Positions 17,718-26,574 of a DNA stretch of 64,000 nt are shown one piece after another; the first letter of the stretch is position 1, and every line of letters begins with the position of its first letter. The notes beneath the pieces were generated by a model. That model saw only the letters and a list, made by a program, of their open reading frames with translations, made no database searches and was not told the origin of the DNA. Source of the stretch: Pseudomonadota bacterium (GTDB lineage: Bacteria > Pseudomonadota > Alphaproteobacteria > Rhizobiales > Rhizobiaceae); assembly GCA_023399465.1 (NCBI GenBank), contig JAEWPB010000125.1, positions 1 to 64,000 on the forward strand, read 5' to 3'. The translations under genes and the position numbers were made by a program.

Positions 17718-18611
17718 ATGGCACGTGACATGTTCGTGGATATGGTATCGACGGCCGTCGGCAAACTGATGGAGCCGCCGCCCGGTCTCGAGTTCGACTT
17801 TTCCAAGCCTCCCGGCGAGCCGGCACTGGTGGCTGCTGATTCCATCTCGTGGCGGATCTTCAAGAACCCCGTGTCGCTGTTCGTGGGCGGTGTGACGGCC
17901 GTCATCCTCGAACTGGCGGAGCCGTCGGTCCGCACCGGGGTGTGGGACCACAGTTCCTTCCGGCGCGATGCCGCGACGCGCCTGCGACGGACCGGCTTTG
18001 CGGCAATGATGACGGTCTATGGTCCGCGCAGCGCCGCGGAGAAAATGATCGAGCGCATCGTCAGGATGCATGACAGGATCCAGGGAACCACGCCCGAGGG
18101 CATCGAGTATCACGCCAACGACCCACGGCTTCTCGACTGGGTACAGGCGACGGCATCGTTCGGGTTCATCGAGGCCTATCATCGCTACGTAACACCGCTC
18201 ACCGACGCTCAGCGCTCTCAGGCCTTTGCCGAGAGTGCCCTCGCCGCCAGCCTCTATGGCGCGAAGGGAGCACCGAAATCGCTTGTTGAATGGCACCGGG
18301 CATTGAGGGCGACCGAGCCGATGCTGGTCAAGTCGGACATCATCTTCGAGTTTCTCGAGATCATGAGGACGACGCCATTGCTGCCGCCCGGGTTGGGGCC
18401 GTTCCAGCGATTGTTTGTGCAGGCCGCGGTCGACATCGTGCCGCCGCAAGTGCTGGACCGGATCGGCCTGGCCCCGGCTCGCTTTTCACGCGCGAACCAT
18501 GCGCTGGTACGCAGCATCGGGCGGCTTGCCGACCGGATCCCGGTGAAGGCAGCCCCGCCGGCCCAGGCCTCCCGGCGACTGGGCCTCGCGCCCGATTTTC
18601 TCTACCGCTGA
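17718..18611 (+). CDS. oxygenase MpaB family protein (DUF2236)
   Basis: About 297 aa from the ATG at 17718, chosen because AGGGA lies 9 bases upstream; ATGs at 17598 and 17709 are alternatives. The DUF2236/MpaB pattern is visible: WRIFKNPVSLFVGGVTAVIL, TGVWDHSSFRRD, RTGFAAMMTVYG, RMHDRIQGTTPEG, then HANDPRLLDWVQATASFGFI. This family includes the heme-dependent latex-clearing protein and fungal MpaB; the conserved histidines and arginines of the heme pocket region appear present. The substrate is unknown. The gene is convergent with nikE. Confidence 0.85.
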   Translation: MARDMFVDMVSTAVGKLMEPPPGLEFDFSKPPGEPALVAADSISWRIFKNPVSLFVGGVTAVILELAEPSVRTGVWDHSSFRRDAATRLRRTGFAAMMTVYGPRSAAEKMIERIVRMHDRIQGTTPEGIEYHANDPRLLDWVQATASFGFIEAYHRYVTPLTDAQRSQAFAESALAASLYGAKGAPKSLVEWHRALRATEPMLVKSDIIFEFLEIMRTTPLLPPGLGPFQRLFVQAAVDIVPPQVLDRIGLAPARFSRANHALVRSIGRLADRIPVKAAPPAQASRRLGLAPDFLYR

Positions 18612-18615
18612 CGCA

Positions 18616-19440
18616 CTAGCCGTTGCTGCAAAGGCCGTCTGGGGCTGGCCGCTTGCGCGGCGTCGGCAGAGGCGGCAGGACGGCCGCGCTCAGCAATCGC
18701 GAAGCCGCATGGCGCATGTTGTCGAGTGCCGCGCCGTCGCACTCTTCGACGATACGCCCCTCGTCCATCACTAGGCATCGCGACGCAAAGCGCCTCACCA
18801 ACCTGAGATCGTGGGTGACGAAGAGATAGGCGATGCCCCTTTCCTTCTGCAGCCTGGCAAGCAATGCCAGCGCTGAGGCCTGCAGATGGATATCGAGATT
18901 GGAAACCGCCTCGTCGAGAATAACGAGCTTCGGATCGACCGCGAGCGCGCGGGCGATGCAGACCCGCTGCAACTGGCCACCGCTGATCTGCGAGGGCAGC
19001 ATCCCGCCAATGCCGGCCGGCAGGTCGACCATGGCAAGCAGTTCCTGAACGCGGGCTTCGCGGGCATGTTCCTCGAGTGAGGTCAGGTGCCTCAGCGGCT
19101 CGGCCACGATGGCACGGATGGTAAAACGCGCGTTCACCGCACCCGGCGAATCCTGGAAGACCAGTTGGACGTTGCGTCGGAAATCGATGTGCTCGCTGCG
19201 CCCGAGCGCCTTCAGTGGCTTGCCGCGATAGGCGACCTCGCCGGCGGTCGGGCGTTCCAGCCCGACGAGCAGGCGGGCAAGCGTACTCTTGCCGCAACCG
19301 CTGCGCCCAAGCAGCGCCACCGTCTCCCCTGCCCCGATCGACAGGGACACGTTCTCGACGACGGTCCTTGGCGCGCTGGCCCCGACGAGCGAATGACTGC
19401 GGTAGGTCTTGGTGAGACCGGTAGCTCCGAGAAGGGTCAT
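18616..19440 (-). CDS. nikE: nickel ABC transporter ATP-binding protein NikE
   Basis: 274 aa oligopeptide/nickel-type ATPase. Walker A is LLGRSGCGKST (about residue 43), the signature is ISGGQLQRVCIARAL, and Walker B is LVILDEAVSNLDIH. It energises import together with NikD. Its ATG overlaps the nikD stop (ATGA at 19437-19440), and it is the last gene of nikABCDE. The assignment as nickel rather than peptide transporter rests on the whole operon, the adjacent nikR and the operator. Confidence 0.9.
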   Translation of the reverse strand: MTLLGATGLTKTYRSHSLVGASAPRTVVENVSLSIGAGETVALLGRSGCGKSTLARLLVGLERPTAGEVAYRGKPLKALGRSEHIDFRRNVQLVFQDSPGAVNARFTIRAIVAEPLRHLTSLEEHAREARVQELLAMVDLPAGIGGMLPSQISGGQLQRVCIARALAVDPKLVILDEAVSNLDIHLQASALALLARLQKERGIAYLFVTHDLRLVRRFASRCLVMDEGRIVEECDGAALDNMRHAASRLLSAAVLPPLPTPRKRPAPDGLCSNG

Positions 19441-20225
19441 GCCGGCGCCTCCATGCCGTAGAGGGACAGATGCGCGCGCACCAGCATGCGGGTGACGTCA
19501 TGCTTCGGCGCATGGAAGATCTCCATCACCGGCGCCTGCTCCACCAGCCTTCCCTGGTCGAGAACGGCAACGTCATCGGCGAGCCTGGCGACGACGCCCA
19601 TGTCGTGGGTGACGAGCAGGACGCCCAGGCCCCGTTCCTCGACCAGCTTTTCCAGAAGCTCCAGAACACGCAATTGCACCACGAGATCGAGATCGGTCGT
19701 CGGTTCGTCAGCAAAGAGAAATGGTGCCTCGCTGAGCAGCGCGAGCGCGATCATCATCCTTTGCAGCATCCCGCCGCTCATCTCGAACGCATGGAGGCCG
19801 AGCACGGTACCGACATCTGCGAGCCCGACCGAGATCATGCAGTCACGGATGCGCGCGTCGGCGTCCCGACCATACCGGCCAACCGCCTTCAGGGTCTCGA
19901 CCGCATGGTCACGCATCGTGCGCACCGGATTGAAGGCGCTGCGCGGGTTCTGCATGATGGTCGCGACGTGGCGGCCGCGAAGGGTCGCCGGGTCGTGCGG
20001 AACGCCGTCTATCGTCGTCCGTCCATGGTCGACGGCAACCCCGGGCGGCAGGACACCGAGCGCCGCGGAACAGGTCATGGATTTCCCCGAACCGCTTGCC
20101 CCGACCAGCGCCAGGATGCTGCCGCTGCGAACCGTCAACGAAACGCCATCGACGATCTGCAGTTTCCTGCCATCCAGGACCGCGCTGGCGCTCAGGCTCT
20201 CGATCGACAAGACATGTGCGCTCAA
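19437..20225 (-). CDS. nikD: nickel ABC transporter ATP-binding protein NikD
   Basis: 262 aa from a TTG at 20225 that overlaps the nikC stop (TTGA); the preceding GGCGGAG could be its ribosome binding site. The frame is open further upstream but only antisense to nikC-style coding. Walker A is LVGASGSGKSMT, the signature region is MSGGMLQRMMIALAL, and Walker B is FLFADEPTTDLD. Oligopeptide/nickel-type ATPase subunit, paired with NikE. The TTG start and overlap suggest translational coupling. Confidence 0.9.
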   Translation of the reverse strand: MSAHVLSIESLSASAVLDGRKLQIVDGVSLTVRSGSILALVGASGSGKSMTCSAALGVLPPGVAVDHGRTTIDGVPHDPATLRGRHVATIMQNPRSAFNPVRTMRDHAVETLKAVGRYGRDADARIRDCMISVGLADVGTVLGLHAFEMSGGMLQRMMIALALLSEAPFLFADEPTTDLDLVVQLRVLELLEKLVEERGLGVLLVTHDMGVVARLADDVAVLDQGRLVEQAPVMEIFHAPKHDVTRMLVRAHLSLYGMEAPA

Positions 20226-21091
20226 TGATGATGCTCCGCCTTGAGGTGTGGATCGAGACGGTCGCGCAGCGCATCCCCGAGAATGTTGAAGGCCATGACG
20301 CTGACGAAAAGCGCCAGCCCTGGCCAAAGCATCAGGAGCGGCGCCGTCCACACGAACTGGCGAGCGTCGTTGAGCATCACGCCCCACTCCGCCGTTGGTG
20401 GCGCGACCCCGAGCCCGAGGAAGGAAAGCCCCGACACGTGCAGCATGATGTGCCCGATATCGAGCGTCGCCAGCACGACCAGCTGCGACACCGTCGCCGG
20501 CAAGAGATGCTCGACAAAGGTTCGTACCGGACCGGCTCCGCTCAGCCTGGCGGCAAGCAGGAATTCACGATGACGGAGGGAAAGCACGATGCCGCGGACG
20601 ATGCGCGCATACCAGGCCCAGTGCGACAATGCGATCGCCAGGATGACGTTGACCAGCCCGGTTCCGAGCATGCCCACCATGAACAGCGCCAGCACCAGCG
20701 TCGGAAAGGTGAGAAACACGTCGGTGATCCGCATGATGACCTGGTCGGTCCGTCCGCCCGCAAATCCGGCGGCACCGCCGACAACGATCCCCATGCCAAG
20801 AATGATCGTCAGCGTCACCGCCACCGAGCCCAGAGATACGCGCACGCCTGCAATCAGGCGGGAAAGGATGTCACGCCCGAGATGGTCCGTCCCGAGCCAG
20901 TGGTCGAGACCGGGGCCCTGCAGCCTGCGCAGAAGATCCACCTCCTCGGAGTGGTAGGGCGTGATCCATGGACCGGCAACGGCGGCGGCGACCAGCAGCA
21001 GCAGGATCAGCAGGGCAAGCCGCAGAGACCAGTTGCGCGGCGGGCCGATCGCACTACGTCGCGGCTTGGCGGCATTGACCAGATCCGTCAT
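20222..21091 (-). CDS. nikC: nickel ABC transporter permease NikC
   Basis: 289 aa from the ATG at 21091, which overlaps the nikB stop by 4 bp. DppC/NikC family: HWLGTDHLGRDILSRLIAGV near residue 70, which is the diagnostic motif, then five to six membrane helices and the EAA loop (ARLSGAGPVRTFVEHLLP). The C-terminus is His-rich (EHHH), a feature that could touch metal but is only three residues long. It forms the membrane channel with NikB. Confidence 0.92.
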   Translation of the reverse strand: MTDLVNAAKPRRSAIGPPRNWSLRLALLILLLLVAAAVAGPWITPYHSEEVDLLRRLQGPGLDHWLGTDHLGRDILSRLIAGVRVSLGSVAVTLTIILGMGIVVGGAAGFAGGRTDQVIMRITDVFLTFPTLVLALFMVGMLGTGLVNVILAIALSHWAWYARIVRGIVLSLRHREFLLAARLSGAGPVRTFVEHLLPATVSQLVVLATLDIGHIMLHVSGLSFLGLGVAPPTAEWGVMLNDARQFVWTAPLLMLWPGLALFVSVMAFNILGDALRDRLDPHLKAEHHH

Positions 21092-22032
21092 TCCGTGCCC
21101 TCCGCGGAGAGCCGGATACGCGGATCCGCCCAGGCATAGACGATGTCGACGATGAGATTGCAGAACACGAAGATGGTCACCATCATCAGCGTGAAGCACT
21201 GGATGACAGGATAGTCGCGGTTCATGATCGCCGAAATCGCGTAACGGCCGACGCCGGGCCAGCCGAAAATGCTCTCGATGACGAGCGTGCCGCCGATGAG
21301 TTCGCCGATATGCATGCCCGTAGCGGTGATGATCGGCAGCCAGGCGTTGCGCAGAATGTGGGTGCGCTCGACATTGCGCTCAGACAGGCCGCGCAGCCGC
21401 GCATAGCGCACGTGTCGCTGGCCTGCGACCTCCAGCATGCTGGCGCGCAGCAGGCGGGCATTGATCGACATCGACATGAAGCAGATCGCCACGGCCGGCA
21501 TGACGAGATGTTCCGGCCCGCCGCGCCCCATCGCCGGCAGCCAGCCGAGCTGGATCGAAAAGACCATGACCAGCAGGAAGCCGAGCCAGAAATTCGGCAT
21601 CGAGACCCCGAAGAAGGCGACCGCCCGGACGATCTGATCCGGCCACCCTTCGCGGTAGCGCGCCGCCCAAATGCCCATCGGGATCGACAGCGCAAGCGTG
21701 AGGGCGAGCGCGACGCCGGCAAGCTGCAGAGTTGCCGGGAGATAATAGAGAAGATCCGGCAGGACCGGCCGCTGCGTCGCATAAGAGGTGCCGAAGTCGA
21801 GCGTCAGCGCGTTACCGAGCCAGTCGACATACTGGGTTACAATCGGGCGATCGAGGCCGAGCATCTGCCGCGCCTCCTCGAGCGCCTGCGGCGTCGGCGG
21901 CACCTTCGACAACCGCAGATAATCCATGGCCGGGTCGCTCGGTCCAAGGCGCAGCATCAGGAAGATGACCAGCGACGCCCCCAGAAGCATGGGGACAAGC
22001 AGCAGCACCCGGCGGATGATGAAGGCGATCAC
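21088..22032 (-). CDS. nikB: nickel ABC transporter permease NikB
   Basis: 314 aa DppB/NikB family permease: the N-terminal helix IIRRVLLLVPMLLGASLVIF, then LRLGPSDPAMDYLR, then DFGTSYATQRPVLPDLLYYL, and the EAA-loop region YARLRGLSERNVERTHILRN. About six membrane helices. It begins 2 bp after the nikA stop and overlaps nikC by 4 bp, consistent with one polycistronic unit. Confidence 0.93.
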   Translation of the reverse strand: MIAFIIRRVLLLVPMLLGASLVIFLMLRLGPSDPAMDYLRLSKVPPTPQALEEARQMLGLDRPIVTQYVDWLGNALTLDFGTSYATQRPVLPDLLYYLPATLQLAGVALALTLALSIPMGIWAARYREGWPDQIVRAVAFFGVSMPNFWLGFLLVMVFSIQLGWLPAMGRGGPEHLVMPAVAICFMSMSINARLLRASMLEVAGQRHVRYARLRGLSERNVERTHILRNAWLPIITATGMHIGELIGGTLVIESIFGWPGVGRYAISAIMNRDYPVIQCFTLMMVTIFVFCNLIVDIVYAWADPRIRLSAEGTE

Positions 22033-22034
22033 CG

Positions 22035-23615
22035 TCAGTCCGCCTTCGGTACCAGTTTTTCGAACGGTATTTCGCTTGACATGGCTCCGAACGGAATATC
22101 GCCAATCCCGGGTCTGGCGACAGCGATTGCGTTCACGTGGGTCAGCGGCAGGTAGACCGCCTCCTCATGGAACCGCGTGAGGATATCGCGGTAGAGCTTC
22201 TGGCGAACGGTCTCGTCGGTCGAGACGAGGACTTCGCCGATCTTCGCATCGATCTCCGCCTTGTCGGCGAGCCCCAACTGCGCCTGATTGTCGGCATGGG
22301 AGGGCACGCGCATGGAGCTGACGAATGCGTGCGGATCGTAGGGAGCACCCCAGGTCCGGTTGAAGATCAGGCCGAAGCGTCCATCGCGCTGGCGGGCGTA
22401 GATGGCGCTTTCTTCCTCGCCTGTCAGCTTGACGTCCATGCCGATCTTGCGCAGGTCAGCCTGGATGATCTCGGCCATGGACTTGCTGACGGCATCCGTG
22501 CCGACGAAGCACAGTTCGACGGTCAGCGGTTCTCCGTTCTTCTCGCGCACCGCCCCTTCCGAACCGGCCACCCATCCGGCCTCGTCGAGAAGGCGAGCAG
22601 CCAGAGCCGGGTCAAAGGCATAGGGCTTCAGCCCGATATCCGCATAGGGCACATTGTCGGCAAACAGTGCATCGGCTCGCTTCTGGGTGTTGTAGAGCAC
22701 GGTGCCGATCATCGTGTCCTTGTCGACGGCATGATTGATCGCCTTGCGAACGGCGAGATCGCGCGTCGAGCCATGATTGGTGTTGATCGCCAGCACATGG
22801 CTCTCCATCGGCTGGGAAAGCTCCGCCGTGTAGAGCCCCGATTGGCGCAAACGCTCGAAGGTGTCGGGCGATACCGGTCCGTCATTGCCGTAGACCAGAT
22901 CGATCTCGCCGGTCTCGAAGGCGATGGCACGGGTATTGGGATCGGGGATCACCTTGACGGTGATTTCTTCGTAGGCCGGCCTGGGTCCCCAGTAGTCGTC
23001 ATTGCGGATGAAGACATCGCGTTCGCCGAGCAGGGTCTCGGTCAGTTTCCATGGGCCGGTGCCGATCGGTGCGGCAATACCGTCGGCCGTGCCGCCGTTC
23101 CTGAATTGCGACGGTGCGACGAAGCGGAACGGGCGCGGCAACGCCAGTTCCTGCAACAGCGGGTAATAGGCATCCTTCAGCGTCAGCCGCAGGCGATCGG
23201 CATCGACGACCTCGGCCGAAACGATCTGGTTCGCCAGTTCGAGCCAGCTGTGACGCGCGCGATTGGCAAGTACGGCATCGAAATTCGCCTTGGCGGCGGC
23301 CGCATCGAATATCTCGCCATTGGAAAAGCGCACACCGTCGCGAAGCTTGAAGGTGTAGACCTTGCCCTCGCCCGAGATGTCCCATGATTCCGCCAGCCAG
23401 GGCACGACCGTCCCGTCGGCCTGATAGCGCACCAGCGGCTCGTAGACCATGTTCTGTGCGAACATCTGATTCGGCGAATAGAGGTGGGGATTGAGCGGCC
23501 CGACATTCATCGGCCAGGAGAAGCTCAGCGTCTGGCCGGCAAAAGCGCCCGGAGCGAAAACGCCGGCGGCGAGCGACAGCGCAAGCACCAACCGGCGCAG
23601 CGGGGATTTCAACAT
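22035..23615 (-). CDS. nikA: nickel ABC transporter substrate-binding protein NikA
   Basis: 526 aa from the ATG at 23615; a start at 23633 adds six residues. A signal peptide (LVLALSLAAGVFAPGAFA) precedes the family-5 extracellular binding domain. The mature start SFSWPMNVGPLNPHLYSPNQ and MFAQNMVYEPLVRY match NikA closely. The length equals that of E. coli NikA (about 524 aa). Periplasmic NikA captures nickel, usually as a chelate, and delivers it to NikBC. The gene is first in the operon and lies 31 bp from a NikR-type operator. Confidence 0.93.
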   Translation of the reverse strand: MLKSPLRRLVLALSLAAGVFAPGAFAGQTLSFSWPMNVGPLNPHLYSPNQMFAQNMVYEPLVRYQADGTVVPWLAESWDISGEGKVYTFKLRDGVRFSNGEIFDAAAAKANFDAVLANRARHSWLELANQIVSAEVVDADRLRLTLKDAYYPLLQELALPRPFRFVAPSQFRNGGTADGIAAPIGTGPWKLTETLLGERDVFIRNDDYWGPRPAYEEITVKVIPDPNTRAIAFETGEIDLVYGNDGPVSPDTFERLRQSGLYTAELSQPMESHVLAINTNHGSTRDLAVRKAINHAVDKDTMIGTVLYNTQKRADALFADNVPYADIGLKPYAFDPALAARLLDEAGWVAGSEGAVREKNGEPLTVELCFVGTDAVSKSMAEIIQADLRKIGMDVKLTGEEESAIYARQRDGRFGLIFNRTWGAPYDPHAFVSSMRVPSHADNQAQLGLADKAEIDAKIGEVLVSTDETVRQKLYRDILTRFHEEAVYLPLTHVNAIAVARPGIGDIPFGAMSSEIPFEKLVPKAD

Positions 23616-23645
23616 CGGATCGTTCTCTGGCAATAGACTGCGCGA

Positions 23646-23673
23646 GTATGCTGTTTTTAAGCAGACATCATAC
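23646..23673. promoter_or_regulatory. NikR operator
   Basis: GTATGC at 23646-23651 and TCATAC at 23668-23673 are separated by exactly 16 bp. The known E. coli NikR operator is GTATGA-N16-TCATAC; this differs at one base. The site lies between nikA and nikR, 31 bp upstream of the nikA ATG. Nickel-loaded NikR is expected to bind here and repress nikABCDE, and possibly nikR. Confidence 0.85.
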
Positions 23674-23756
23674 CCAGGGAGTCGTCAATGCCACTGGACA
23701 AAATTCGTCACCGCCGCCAGAACGGACAGGGTGGCTTCGACAGGGAGGGACAAGCG

Positions 23757-24155
23757 GTGCAGCGGATCACGATAACCATCGACGACGATCTGATGGTCGA
23801 ACTGGACAGGATGATCGAGACGAAAGGCTACCAGAACCGGTCAGAAGCCCTGCGCGACCTTGCCCGCGCCGGCCTGCAGCAGGCCATGCTCGAAGAGGGA
23901 CAGATGGAGCGCTGCGTCGGGGTCCTCAGCTATACATACGATCATCACGCCCGCGACCTCGCCCGGCGGCTGACGAACACCTTTCATGACCACCACGACC
24001 TTTCGGTCGCCAGCATGCATGTCCATCTCGATCACGAGCGCTGTCTCGAGGTCAGCATCCTCAAGGGCCGGACCGAGGAGGTCCGCCACTTCGCCGACCA
24101 CGTCAAGGCCGAGCGCCACGTGACCCACGGCACCCTGTCGGTGCTTCCGCTCTAG
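23757..24155 (+). CDS. nikR: nickel-responsive regulator NikR
   Basis: 132 aa from the GTG at 23757 with AGGGAGGG upstream; an ATG at 23688 in the same frame would add 23 residues not found in NikR. The ribbon-helix-helix DNA-binding domain is at residues 1-45 (RITITIDDDLMVELDRMIET). The ACT-like nickel domain follows. The high-affinity nickel ligands of E. coli NikR (H76, H87, H89, C95) correspond to H77, H88, H90 and C96 here (HVHLDHERCLEV). The gene is divergent from nikA and overlaps the convergent lacI-type gene end by 4 bp. Confidence 0.93.
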   Translation: MQRITITIDDDLMVELDRMIETKGYQNRSEALRDLARAGLQQAMLEEGQMERCVGVLSYTYDHHARDLARRLTNTFHDHHDLSVASMHVHLDHERCLEVSILKGRTEEVRHFADHVKAERHVTHGTLSVLPL

Positions 24156-25192
24156 GCCGGGCAATACGTCGCGTTGGAATGCATGAAAACCGGCGGCACT
24201 TCGATCAACGTGTTGGCCGCGTCATTGCCGGAATCGATGATGGCGAACACCGCATCGAGCATGCCTTCGACATCCTGGCGGACCATCTCGATATCGTCGC
24301 CGAGAAGCGCGGCGAACGGATCCCAGTCAAAGCAGCCGATCACCGGTGAGTGTTCCTTGAAATGGCCGGACGCCTTGATCCAGCGCATCACGCCTTCCAT
24401 CGAAATCGTGGAGTTGACGAACATTCCGCGCGGCAGCGTGCCTTCGGATGCCGCCAGCGCCTGGAGTGACTGTTCCGCCTTTTCCGGAGCATAGCCGCAG
24501 GTGAGGATATGTCCCTCGTCGATCGGAATGCCCATCTCGCGATGGGCGGCCTTGAAGCCGCGAACACGTTCCGCGGTATTGTGATCGCTCGCGCGTCCGC
24601 CGATGAACAGCAGCGGAGAGGCCTCACCCAGCTTGCGCCGGCAATTGAGCAGGATACGGCGGGTAAGCTCCCGGGCGCCCTCGAAATTGTCAGAGATCAC
24701 CGAAGGCGCCCGAGAGCCCGGCAGGTCGAGGTTGAGCGAGCGCGCGCCGGCGGCATGACAGATATCGGTGATCCGATCCGGATTGGTGGCGCCCGTCGAG
24801 ATCAGCCACTCGACCTGGTAGGAGAGCATGGTGCGGGCGGCTTCGACCTCCAGTTCCGGATCGCGGCGCGTACAGGTGACGATCGGAAAGAGATCTCTTT
24901 CACGGGCCATCTTTTCGAAGGTCTCCACGATCGAACCGAAATAGCGGTTGTCGTATTTCGGGACGATCATGCCGATGATTCGGGATTTCTCCCGCCGCAG
25001 CAGACTCGCCTGCATGTTCACCGCATAACCCTGCTCCTCGGCGATGCGGGTGATCTTTTCTGCCAGCTGGCTGCTGATCCGGCGCTTCTTCCAGTTGCCG
25101 TTCAGGACGGCACTGACAGCGCTTGCCGACGTGCCGGCGAGCTTGGCCAGATCATAGATCGTGGTCTTTTTTGTTGGTCTTTCTTGATTCAC
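24152..25192 (-). CDS. LacI family transcriptional regulator
   Basis: 346 aa from the GTG at 25192, preceded by GGTGGAGG; a GTG at 25204 is the alternative. The LacI HTH is at the N-terminus (TTIYDLAKLAGTSASAVSAV, then LNGNW), followed by the linker and a periplasmic-binding-protein-like sensor (GMIVPKYDNRYFGSIVETFE). It is divergent from a sugar-type ABC operon. Two operator-like sites with central CG lie between them, so it probably represses that operon until the transported sugar or polyol is present. Confidence 0.9.
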   Translation of the reverse strand: MNQERPTKKTTIYDLAKLAGTSASAVSAVLNGNWKKRRISSQLAEKITRIAEEQGYAVNMQASLLRREKSRIIGMIVPKYDNRYFGSIVETFEKMARERDLFPIVTCTRRDPELEVEAARTMLSYQVEWLISTGATNPDRITDICHAAGARSLNLDLPGSRAPSVISDNFEGARELTRRILLNCRRKLGEASPLLFIGGRASDHNTAERVRGFKAAHREMGIPIDEGHILTCGYAPEKAEQSLQALAASEGTLPRGMFVNSTISMEGVMRWIKASGHFKEHSPVIGCFDWDPFAALLGDDIEMVRQDVEGMLDAVFAIIDSGNDAANTLIEVPPVFMHSNATYCPA

Positions 25193-25248
25193 GTCAGCCT
25201 CCACCTCAAGCGCAACTTGACATCAAAGTGCGAAGTCTGCAATTGTTG

Positions 25249-25284
25249 CTTCATCGATTGAGCAACAGTGCTCCATCGATGAAG
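25249..25284. promoter_or_regulatory. 36-bp near-perfect palindrome, LacI-type double operator candidate
   Basis: CTTCATCGAT at 25249-25258 pairs with ATCGATGAAG at 25275-25284. Inside, GAGCA (25260-25264) pairs with TGCTC (25269-25273). The only mismatch in the arms is at 25259/25274. Each half contains a GCTYCATCGAT-type site with the central CG typical of LacI-family operators; the two CG centres are 22 bp apart, about two helical turns. It lies between the lacI-type gene and the ABC operon. Confidence 0.6.
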
Positions 25285-25454
25285 TTGGTTGACTGTGGAG
25301 GGTCGACCGGGAGGTGTCCGGGTAGAATCCATCAAGTTCGGCAGGGTCGATTTGCGTCGTCTTGCCTGCGGCTTTGGCCGCGGTGGAGGCTCGGACAGAA
25401 TACCGGACTGCGTCTCTCGACACGGGTCTTGCCCCATTCGATGAGGAGAGGAAA

Positions 25455-26501
25455 ATGGGAATTCGTTCTATACTGATGGCATCCGTTGGCGTCGCTGCGA
25501 TGTTCGCCGGATCTGCAATGGCGCAGGAAGCGGCAACCGTCGCATTCCTGATGCCCGACCAGGCATCGACGCGCTACGAGGAGCACGACTATCCGGGCTT
25601 CAAGGCGGAGATGGAAAAGCTCTGCCCGAGCTGCACCGTAATCTACCAGAATGCAAACGCCGATACGGCGCTGCAGCAGCAGCAGTTCAACTCCGTCATC
25701 GCGCAGGGTGCCAAGGTCATCGTTCTTGACCCGGTCGATTCCGCGGCTGCGGCGGGTCTCGTCGAGATCGCGCATTCGCAGGACGTCAAGGTGGTCGCCT
25801 ATGACCGCCCGATTCCGGACAAGGCGGCTGACTACTACGTTTCCTTCGACAACGAAGGCATCGGCCATGCCATCGCCCAGTCGCTGGTCAATCACCTGAA
25901 GGCCAGCGGCGTTGCCGAAGGCTCGGGCGTCCTGCAGATCAATGGTTCCCCGACGGACGCAGCAGCGGGCCTGATCCGCGACGGCATCCATCGCGGCCTG
26001 AAGGATTCCGGTTACAAGACGCTGGCCGAGTTCGACACGCCTGAATGGGCACCGCCGAAGGCGCAGGAATGGGCTGCCGGCCAGATCACCCGCTTCGGCG
26101 GCGACATCAAGGGCGTCGTGGCTGCCAACGACGGCACCGGCGGTGGCGCGATCGCTGCCTTCAAGGCTGCCGGCGTCAACCCGGTTCCGCCGGTCACCGG
26201 CAACGATGCGACCATCGCAGCACTTCAGCTCATCATTTCAGGCGATCAGTACAACACCATCTCCAAGCCGTCGGAGATCGTCGCTGCCGCCGCCGCAAAT
26301 GTCGCTGTCCGGCTGCTGAAGGGCGAAACGCCCGAGCCGAAGACCACGCTTTACAACACGCCGTCCGAGTTGTTCGTTCCGGCGGTCGTGACCGCTGAAA
26401 ACATCAAGGCGGAAATCTTCGACAAGGGCATCCAGAAACCGGAAGAAGTCTGCACCGGCGAATACGCCGAGGGTTGCAAGAAGCTCGGCATTACCCAGTA
26501 A
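25455..26501 (+). CDS. sugar/polyol ABC transporter substrate-binding protein
   Basis: 348 aa. The ATG at 25455 follows GAGGAGAGG. A signal peptide ending in GSAMAQ precedes a periplasmic-binding-protein type 1 domain of the ribose/xylose group (VAFLMPDQASTRYEEHDYPG; NSVIAQGAKVIVLDPVDSAA; VVAYDRPI; VVAANDGTGGGAIAAFKAAG). It resembles XylF, including a conserved CTGEYAEGCKK near the C-terminus. It feeds the ATPase and permease directly downstream. With an SDR and an FGGY kinase in the same operon, the ligand is probably a pentitol or related sugar. Confidence 0.9.
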   Translation: MGIRSILMASVGVAAMFAGSAMAQEAATVAFLMPDQASTRYEEHDYPGFKAEMEKLCPSCTVIYQNANADTALQQQQFNSVIAQGAKVIVLDPVDSAAAAGLVEIAHSQDVKVVAYDRPIPDKAADYYVSFDNEGIGHAIAQSLVNHLKASGVAEGSGVLQINGSPTDAAAGLIRDGIHRGLKDSGYKTLAEFDTPEWAPPKAQEWAAGQITRFGGDIKGVVAANDGTGGGAIAAFKAAGVNPVPPVTGNDATIAALQLIISGDQYNTISKPSEIVAAAAANVAVRLLKGETPEPKTTLYNTPSELFVPAVVTAENIKAEIFDKGIQKPEEVCTGEYAEGCKKLGITQ

Positions 26502-26574
26502 TGATCTGTTGAGATGTCCGGCCGGGGAAACGCTCCGGCCGGACGCATCCAGATCGAAAGAAGAGCGTCAAGTC

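Noticed and set aside
25289..25327. TTGACT with downstream TAGAAT as promoter of the pentitol operon
   Set aside because: The spacing is about 27 bp, too long for a sigma70 promoter.
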